Shown: positions 54,297-63,200 of the stretch, piece after piece | Layout of the letters: each line of letters opens with the position of its first letter | Position numbering within the stretch: position 1 is the stretch's first letter | DNA from: Patella vulgata | Taxonomy: Eukaryota > Mollusca > Gastropoda > Patellidae | Direction of reading: 5' to 3' | Length of the DNA: 64,000 bases | Assembly: GCF_932274485.2 (NCBI RefSeq) | Contig: NC_065883.2 | Span: 11,468,222 to 11,532,221 of the forward strand | Notes under the pieces: model-generated | Database searches by the model: none | Told to the model about the DNA's origin: nothing | Seen by the model: only the letters and a program-made list of their open reading frames with translations | Position numbers and translations under genes: made by a program

Positions 54297-57200
54297 GGGG
54301 TTTAACTCCACTCCACACAAACTAGGTCATTTTGGGACTAACACATGATTCAATTTTATTTCAATAATTCAATTGCGTCAAAGGGGTCTTTAGCAGTGGA
54401 AGCAAACCGGAGGACCCGGAGAAAACCCACGAGGTTGGACAGGCGACCCTACTCGTCACGTACAAACTGAGAATCAAAACCCTGCCAGTTGACTCAATGA
54501 CAGGCCCTATGATACAGCATGCAGGTGTGTATAGAACTTGAACTACTTACGACAGATTTTCGTCTAATTTTCGAACTATGTGAGAGAAATTCTACAATCT
54601 GTAGAGAGTAGTATAAACGATGTGGACTAGATGGAGGTAATAAATTATTCCAATCTACATTTGGTGTCTTCTCTTCTATTACTGACTGAAAAATATAAAA
54701 GATGGAGACAATAAACAACTGAGATATGAAATAAAATGCAGTGGGATATGAGTGAAATTTTGCCTGGGCAGCAGAATTTTTGTCATCTCTTTGATAAAAT
54801 CCAACGGTCAAAGCTTCTTTTACATTCACGATAAATTGTTGACAGGACTTCAAACAAATACACCTTGAAACTGAATGACAAGGAGAATCTGCACTGAGAA
54901 TTCCGGAGGAGCTTTTTCCCATTTCATCGAAAGATAAGACACTGTTCTTTGACCCTCACGAGCGACAGGGGGGAAGCAGGCTAGAAAATGCTAAGAAAAG
55001 AGAGAGAGAGAGAGAGAGACTAACATATGGCTCTATTATATTTCAATAATTCCCTTGCGCGTAGGGGGTCTTTAGCAGTGGAAGGAAACTGGAGAAAACC
55101 CACGAGGTTGACTCAATGATAGACCTTACGATTCAGCGCGGACGCACTAACCATTCGGCTATTCACCCCTCAAATGCTAAGGAACTTTCTTCCCCAACAC
55201 AGGTAATCGTCCCAGGACAATATGATTAGTGAGGCAGCGCCATACTCACAGTCACTGTGAGCTCTGTATTCTACTGAAAATGCAATATTAATTTATCCTA
55301 CGGTCAAACTGTGGTATTTTCTATATCAATGTGGCCTGAATCCTTATGTTTGGGTTGACACAAGTTGTCTCCCTTATGGTGTAGTTCTTCTGCCTTTTTG
55401 AGTAATAAAAAAAAGAGATTGGAATTCTAACATGGAGAATGGTTGTTTTTCCCTTTTCACTCACATGTAACTGTACAACACCCCAGAATCCAAGGATCCG
55501 AATTTAACACTACATACCTGTTCCGACATGATACTTTTAAAACCATCAAGATGTTTCTGGCTTGTAGGTAATATCATTAATAATTCCCACACACTACGAG
55601 ACAAACGTCTAGCTTCAGCTTGTAAACCAGTTATTTCATGACAATCCTACAAAAATAATTCAATCATCTATAAACTTTTTAACAATAAATTCTAGATATA
55701 AATAATTCCTGTGTTAAACATTTGTTGAAATCCTTAGATTTTGCCCATTCAAGCTCCACTTTCCTAATTTCTTTGTAGGGGGGGTGGATGTCCGAAGTGA
55801 GGGATTAGCAAATGAAAGGCTCTGTTATGGTGAGTTCTTGGCATTTGATGCACAGAACTGTGGGTAAACCACTATATATTTTCATGAATTAATAGACGTC
55901 ATAGGATCAAAAGCCGCTCGTATGACCCCCGGTGTGACCTTCCAGTACAACCAGTCAGATTGTATCGAAAGTATAAAAATATGAAACGAAATATAGATCT
56001 GTATTTTAATGAGATTGATGTACATTTGTCTCTTGAACAATCTGAACATTGGTTGGAAAATATAAACTCATCAAAACAAAAAATTTCCCTTCATTTTGTT
56101 CCACGTTACTCACCATTTCTACTAAATCTGTATCCAGATTACTCAACTGTTCTAACAACATAAATAAATTATCAAAATGAGGTTCTTGTAGGAGAAGAAT
56201 CATGGGTAATTTATCTCTAGGTGGAGCTGTTAGACCAGAAGGAGGAATAGAACCATCGATTTTCTTCGGTTGTCGACTGGCACCAACAGATACAAACACC
56301 AACTGAAACAACAATATATCAATTTATTTAGATATAAAAATAAAAATAAAAATGGTTGGAGTGCCCAAGTTTAGATTTGTTGTTGATTCCATGAAGTAGT
56401 TAGGTTTTAGAACGTTAAATACTGTGTGATTCAACATGGCGCCTGAGGGGTTTAATATGAAATAGGTACGAAATAGTACCAAATGGTTTATTGGTATGAG
56501 AGTCAAGGTTTGGACAATAATGCCTTGGAAATCAGAAGTTGGAAGCGACTAGTATGTGGACCGATGTAAGATTGTCCGCTGTGTTAACTGGACGAGTATC
56601 AATTTATTTATAAACAGATCTCTCAGTTGACTGGTTTAGGGTTTTAACAACCAAGTAACCTATTTCAAATTAACATTAAGTTACATCTTAAATTATTACA
56701 GGGGGTTGGCACGGTTGCCAAATGGTTTAATGCCTGTGTGTTAGATCATAAGGTCTGTCATTGAGTCATATGGAGTGGTTTTCGATTCCATGCTTGTTTG
56801 TGACAAGGAGTAGTGTCGCCTGTCCAACCTTGTGGATTATCTCCGGGTCCTCCGGTTTCCTCCTTATCACGTACAACCAGAGAATTGAAACCACGCCAGT
56901 TGACTCACTGACAGACCTTATGATACAGCATGCACTATATGCTAACTAAGTTTAATATGGACTATATAATTATACTTTATTGTGTATATTATCAGCTTCT
57001 GAAATCAAAACAATAAAATACCTGCATGTCTTTAAACTGCATTTCACCGATAGTTTTCTCGTCTGTGTCAACAGTTAGTTCTTGACCAAAAGTAATCATT
57101 CTGATTGGTCCATCATGGAGCATAGATCCCAATATGGGTGACAGTTGAACGCCATGAGTACCCTCAAGTTGTTGGCGCTGAAGTTGTTGTTGTTTCTGTA

Positions 57201-60200
57201 ATTCTTCCCACCATCTTGCTACTTCTGCCCGTAACTCGGCAACCAGATCTGTTGACATCATTTCTAACAGTGTCTGTTAAAATAAACATCAGTTCATTAC
57301 CTTAACATTCAAATTGTGTCTTGAAACCCTTTGAGGGAATAAGAGAATTCAATCGAGTAAAAACAATTCTTTGTTTATTCTTAGTTTTTATTTTGGCCTT
57401 GTTCGTCTGAAGTTTTCAAACATGAAAAACAGTCTGCCAAAGCTCAAGAAATGAGGCATAGCTTTATCTTCAAAATGCTACAACCATTTTTATAGGCCAT
57501 ATCCAAACACAGAATCTCAGTATAACTTTGTTTATTTCACTTATGTAAGAAGGAGGGTCTAGTTATTCGGATGTGACAAAAAAAACAAGGTCTCATGCAC
57601 GCACGTAAAAGACCCTTGAAAATTTTGAATTCGGTAAAGAGTAAGTGGAAACACTGCTGTCCAAGAAAAATTGTGCCTCATATGCCATGCTTTATTAGAG
57701 CACTTCAGAAAAGTAGAACGCTAAACCCATTTCATTTTCATTTGTCAAATTTTCTTAATTATTGTTTTTTTACCTTTTCTGACATGCCCGCTGGCTGAAG
57801 ATGGATTCTAATAGGAGTTGGTTGTTTCTCAAATCGATGTTGTTGATGACTATGAATACCACTTCCATCAATTTGCCAGTTACGCAGATGGAAAGCATAA
57901 CGTCTTCTAAATGCTTCCAGATGATTCTTCAATAATGTCAGACCTCTTTGTAGAACTAAAAGACTTCCTTTAGGATCCTAGAAAAACAAATTTAAAAAGG
58001 ATTATACAATATGCAAAAGCAAATTTTGTCAAAATTATTGATGTCACTCTCAGAAGGATTTGATCAGAGTTAACGAGGCATGATATTAAACTCAATAGCT
58101 TTATTGCTATAGTTGTGCTGGAGGGGGGTTATTTCTGGTAGACCCGGGCATCGGGCTAGTGGATTTTCACAACCCTGCTGTAGCTTTACTGCTATGGTTG
58201 TGCTGGAGAGGGTTCTTGGGGGACCAAGGTAACATTCCTTTTCTTGCGATCTCAGGTTTCCTCAATTCCTCCCCCATTTTGAATTGTCACCTAGTCATTT
58301 CTTCATAACTATATTTTTACACTGGTAAACCTCCATAATTGATTAGTCCCTAACGGGAGTAAGTCTGAAGCAGCTTTTTTTTTTTTGCTTTTTTTTTTGT
58401 GAAATACGTCGTCAACTATTTTCTCTTTTGCCCTGCCCTCATCATCCAAGTCCTCACAAACATGTTGCATTCCAATGAATTTCCCACCTCCCTAACTCAG
58501 CTATAAGAACTTCAACCAAAGACTGAAGGAGCAAGTATTTTTTTTTACTTTTTAATCGTGATTATTTTTTTTCTTTCGCCCTTATCATCTAAATCCTCAC
58601 AAACATGTTACAGTTCCAATGAATATCCTACCTCTCTAACTCGGCTTAGAGCTTCAACTAAACTGTCCATACAGCGTTTAACGAACTCTTCCTCTTTATC
58701 TAATAAACCATGACCATAACCAATATAATAATTGTTGATATACTGTATGGCAGACATAGATACGTCTTTATTCCTCGCTCGTAAAGCTATACTCCATAAC
58801 TGATTCATACCAGACAGCTAAAATAGAAATAAATAATACTGGTTAGTAACAAATCAATGATTTTAAATATTACATGTTAATAATTCAAATTTCCCTCATT
58901 TCGAAGTATAGAGATAAATTATTGTATTAACGTTACGGGTATAAATCAGTGACATGTGATCTGCGTCACGTGATAAAGGCAGGAGTTAGAAAGTAATCCA
59001 TTCTTCTAGCCCACCTTGAGTTGTTAATAACAACAATGGATGACGTAACCAGGGACGCTACAACCATCAAAGTGTAAACAGCCATCAATAGAAATCAACA
59101 TGGTTTACTCAACAACTTAACAGATCTTATCAATTTCAAGTTAGATAATTTTAAAAGAACAACAAGAAATTTCGAATGATCAGGTCATAAGAATAGAGGA
59201 GAAGATAATCGATAATTACACGTTTGGTAGAAAGGGGCTATCGGCAAAATATGATTTTGTGTTTTGTATTAGACAAAATTAGATAGTAAAGTGTGTACCA
59301 AAGTCTCATTGTTCTGTGAATATGACTTCTATCATAAATGCAATTTACATGGAACAATATTTTATTATGATTTTATTACCCTGTAGACATGACTTCAGTG
59401 CCACTTTATATGAAATGATATTTTGTTATGAATTCATTGCACTATGATTATGACTTCTATGACTTATATATGTGCCACTTATATGAAATTATATTTTATG
59501 AACTTGACTTCTATGATTAGCAATTTATAAAAGCAATTTATGTGAAACAAAATTGTTATGATTTCATTGTCCTGTGAACATGAAAGAACCCTACTTTAAA
59601 TCTAATTAATGAGAAAATCTTGATAATATAACAGTAAGTGCAGGAGGACCACACTACACACAAAACAAAACTGACAAGATAACTCTGCGGACAAGAAAAA
59701 CTACATAGATATTGCAAGAAATATACAACAAATATCGAATCAAGTGAATGGATCCAGGGGTCAGCCGTAACCATCCACTGCCTGTAATAAAGATGAATAT
59801 AAATATACCTGATCTTCAGCCAAGGGATTATCTGAAGAAGGATTAGCGTATCTTGCTAGATGTGATAATTGTTGAAATAAATTCAAACTGATCATACTGG
59901 TAGATTCAGGTTCTAACTGAGGCATCTGAAATACAAACACAGGTACATAAAATATAGCTTAGTGTCATATAGTGGTATATTCAATATTATTGTGGTCTGA
60001 AACCTATTCTAATACATATAAGTTATCTCCCTTATGTTGTAGATCTACTGCCTTTTTGAGTAATAAAGATAGAGATTGGAATTCTGACATGGAGAATGGT
60101 TGTTTTTAACTTTCATCCACATGTGACTGTGTAACACCCCAGGATCCAAGGATTCAAATATAACATAAGAGGAAGAAATGGGGTTTAACTTCCACTTAAC

Positions 60201-63200
60201 ACAAACTAGGTCATTTCCAGACTTGAGAACCAGAAGAAATTCCATAAAAACGAACTCTAGCAAGTAATTATCAGAAATCATTGAACTATCTTACCTTTTC
60301 TAAAAAGATGTGTTTAAAAGTATCAACACCTAAAGCATGGAAATCTTTATTTTTGGCCTGATTTAAAAACCAGTGTAAACAGTCATCAGTACATTCATCA
60401 TCTGTAGCTAAACAATTCCATAAAATATCAACTTGGTCCTGGCTTAATCCTGAAATATAAACAATTTCATACAATATCAACTTGGTCCTGGCTTAATCCT
60501 GAAATATAAACAATTTCATACAATATCAACTTGGTCCTGGCTTAATCCTTAAATATAAACAATCCCATAATATATCAACTTGGTCCTGAAATATAAGCAG
60601 TGGTACTGAAATATAAACAATTCCATAAAATATCAACCTGGTCCTGTCTTAGTCCTGAAATATATATATTAATAATAATAATAATTCTTGCATCTATACA
60701 GAATTCACTCGATTCATTGATAGGGTGACCCATATGTACTCACAGAAATACAGTCCACCACTGATAGTTCGAGACTACCACTGAAGCGTGCACATTCGCC
60801 GTGCCGAGACCAACTTTCTGACAGTATGATACTATAAATAGCCATGGCACGTGCAATTCTCTACAAATCTATCAACTATTACAGCCGTAAAAAATTTATT
60901 GTTGACGATTTTGAATAGCAGTAAAATTAAGCTTCTTGGTTATTACAGCAGATTTAGAAATTACGTTTCATTTTTTAAATCGCTTTATCATTAACTGTAC
61001 CGTTAAGAGCGGCATCTTTTGGTTTAGTACAAATAATATCTCTGAATCACTCGGGTTAGACATGAACATGATACTAGCAGTAGTTTCATTTTACTTTTAC
61101 AAGCTTCTTAAAACGATTGTTGAGCTACCTAACGTGCTTATTTCTAAATTCAATTTTTTGTTCTAGCTTTCTGTTATGTTTCGTAAAAAAGTAGTCTTGA
61201 TTATCCCGACCTGTCAATCAGACGTAGAATGGTCGATAGACTGGTTAAGCGAGACTAATTTCAAAACAAGGGCACGTAACCTATCTTTTACTCAAAAGTG
61301 TCTGGATGTTATTGACGACTCTTGGAACCAGTTTTCAGTCTATTATTTATACATGATTAATGGTCATAGCTTATTAAGTACAACATGATCGTTTATTTAG
61401 TGACTTTTATTGTGTGAAACTGATTTGAGGCTTGGCATATATATAAATATTGTGGCGTAATTGTCGAGATATATGGAGATATTTATTTATGGTGGGTCAC
61501 CCTATCATTGACAGACTATAATCTAGAGTACATGCCACTCATCCACCCAAATCCACCATTGTGTATTGTTTAGTTTTTTAACTATATGTCATATTCAAAT
61601 AATTTAAATTAATTGGACTTACTGAATATTTCTGGTGAGACAAAAGTAGAGAAAACACAGATGAGAAATTGTAATCTTACTAACACTTCCTCTCTATGAT
61701 AATATCTGTAAATTATAAAATATAATTAAAACAAGAAAAATTTATAACTGATATCGAAATGCAATGAGGTTTAAAGTAGCTAAGTCTCTAAATCAGTATC
61801 ATTCAGAGTCTTTGACATTGAAAACATAAATTATTTGTCAATTTAAATCAACATTGATGTTGTGATCTTACTGGGAAAAGATGGGCTTCTGATATCCAAT
61901 ATCTAAGACAAAATAAACATTTTACCATTGGTACACAAATCGTGTACCATAATGCGTTTCAGCGCCATTTGTAACAAGGGACTCAAAGAACGAGGCTAGA
62001 CATATTCCACAAATCATGTTTAACATTGACCTATATTCTTATCTGGAGAGCAAGTGCAATAAATACTATCGGTGTAGACTAGAATAACCAGACGCTAGAG
62101 ATTGCCATTCGATTGAGACTTCTAGCATATTTGGCCGAACATAACTGACTAGAAATTGAAGTAGAAATGATTGAATGTAAATCAGTTTATATACATTCAA
62201 TTGATATTACATTATTATATGCGTTGCGACCCATTTGTGTCAATTTCTAGGTGCCAAATATTAGCGATTTAGCTTCTTTAACGTCCTACGTTTTTGCACC
62301 AACAGGGTTAATGAAGATAGGCTTACATCATGCAGTATGCTAAGAGGGAGATTTTGCTCCGACCACCGTGCTACAACCTACTCTTATTTTGATATCCAAC
62401 TGTTAAGGCATCTTTAATCTGTTGTCAATGGTATACACCGAACATTTGGTTTTTCATACTATCGGAGAGACTAGTCACTTTTGTTTGCCTAACCTGACTA
62501 ATATCTGCTGCTCTGAATATATTGTGGTATTGGGGTGTATAGGCCACCAGATGGCCAAGATTGTTTATGACAAGAAGAAGGGCTAATCAAAAACAGCTAT
62601 CTTTCATTTCACTCCATCCCAGAATTCCATCTAGGCTCAAAGCCTTTTATTAATCAAGGGAAGTAACTCAATTAACACAAAGAACTCAAGAAGGCTTCAG
62701 ACCACTATTCCTTAATAATATGAATAAGTTGGTTGAGTAATTGAGTATGTGACAATATGTGCAAAATACTTTTGTCAGAAATAATAAAATAACTTACAAT
62801 GCTGTTGGAGACGATTTTCCTTCTTTAACACAATGTGTATAATGAACCAGATCATTGAAGAAATGTTCCATCATATGAAGTTCTGTTTCTGCCCACCTGT
62901 AAAAATGAAAGGATATGGGGTTTAATGTTTACTGTTCTGCTTCGACTGGGCTAATGAATTTAGGGTTATAACTTTTTTATTTCTACGGTTACAGTTTTGC
63001 ATTCAATAAGAATTCAACATTTCTTGTTTGTAATCACTGATTGGGATTCCAGTACAGAAAATTTTGGTTGTGTGTCCATTCTAAACGTACAACATTTCTA
63101 CTGTTGACATTTCGTCAACATAATTCATTTTAGCTCTAATTCTGTCCAGGAAAACATAAAACAAACAACACAAAAATAAAAATACTCACATAGTAACGTA

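Larger units (their letters stand above)
45891..58817 (-). other. USP34: USP34 pre-catalytic region, 16 exons
   Basis: Exons in transcript order: 58632-58817, 57774-57977, 57022-57273, 56114-56302, 55518-55646, 54551-54685, 53713-53799, 52642-52728, 52266-52433, 51548-51624, 50479-50522, 49983-50107, 49063-49221, 48123-48230, 46968-47144, 45891-46074. Helical-repeat segments include NQLWSIALRARNKDVSMSAI and PYVRKEACMGLYRLCLGKTV. A ubiquitin-like segment (MITFGQELTVDTDEKTIGEM, in 57022-57273) sits just before FKDMQ, as in large USPs. Acidic and basic linkers are SDNDSSADDESYESPRKKIK (52266-52433) and GDSDSPGSDHSDN (53713-53799). Every exon junction is in phase. Confidence 0.92.

Noticed and set aside
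60720-61505. Polinton or virus-like remnant
   Set aside because: The terminal repeats are only 13 bp, the target duplication is 5 bp rather than 6, the element is 786 bp long, and no capsid, polymerase or integrase motif is seen.
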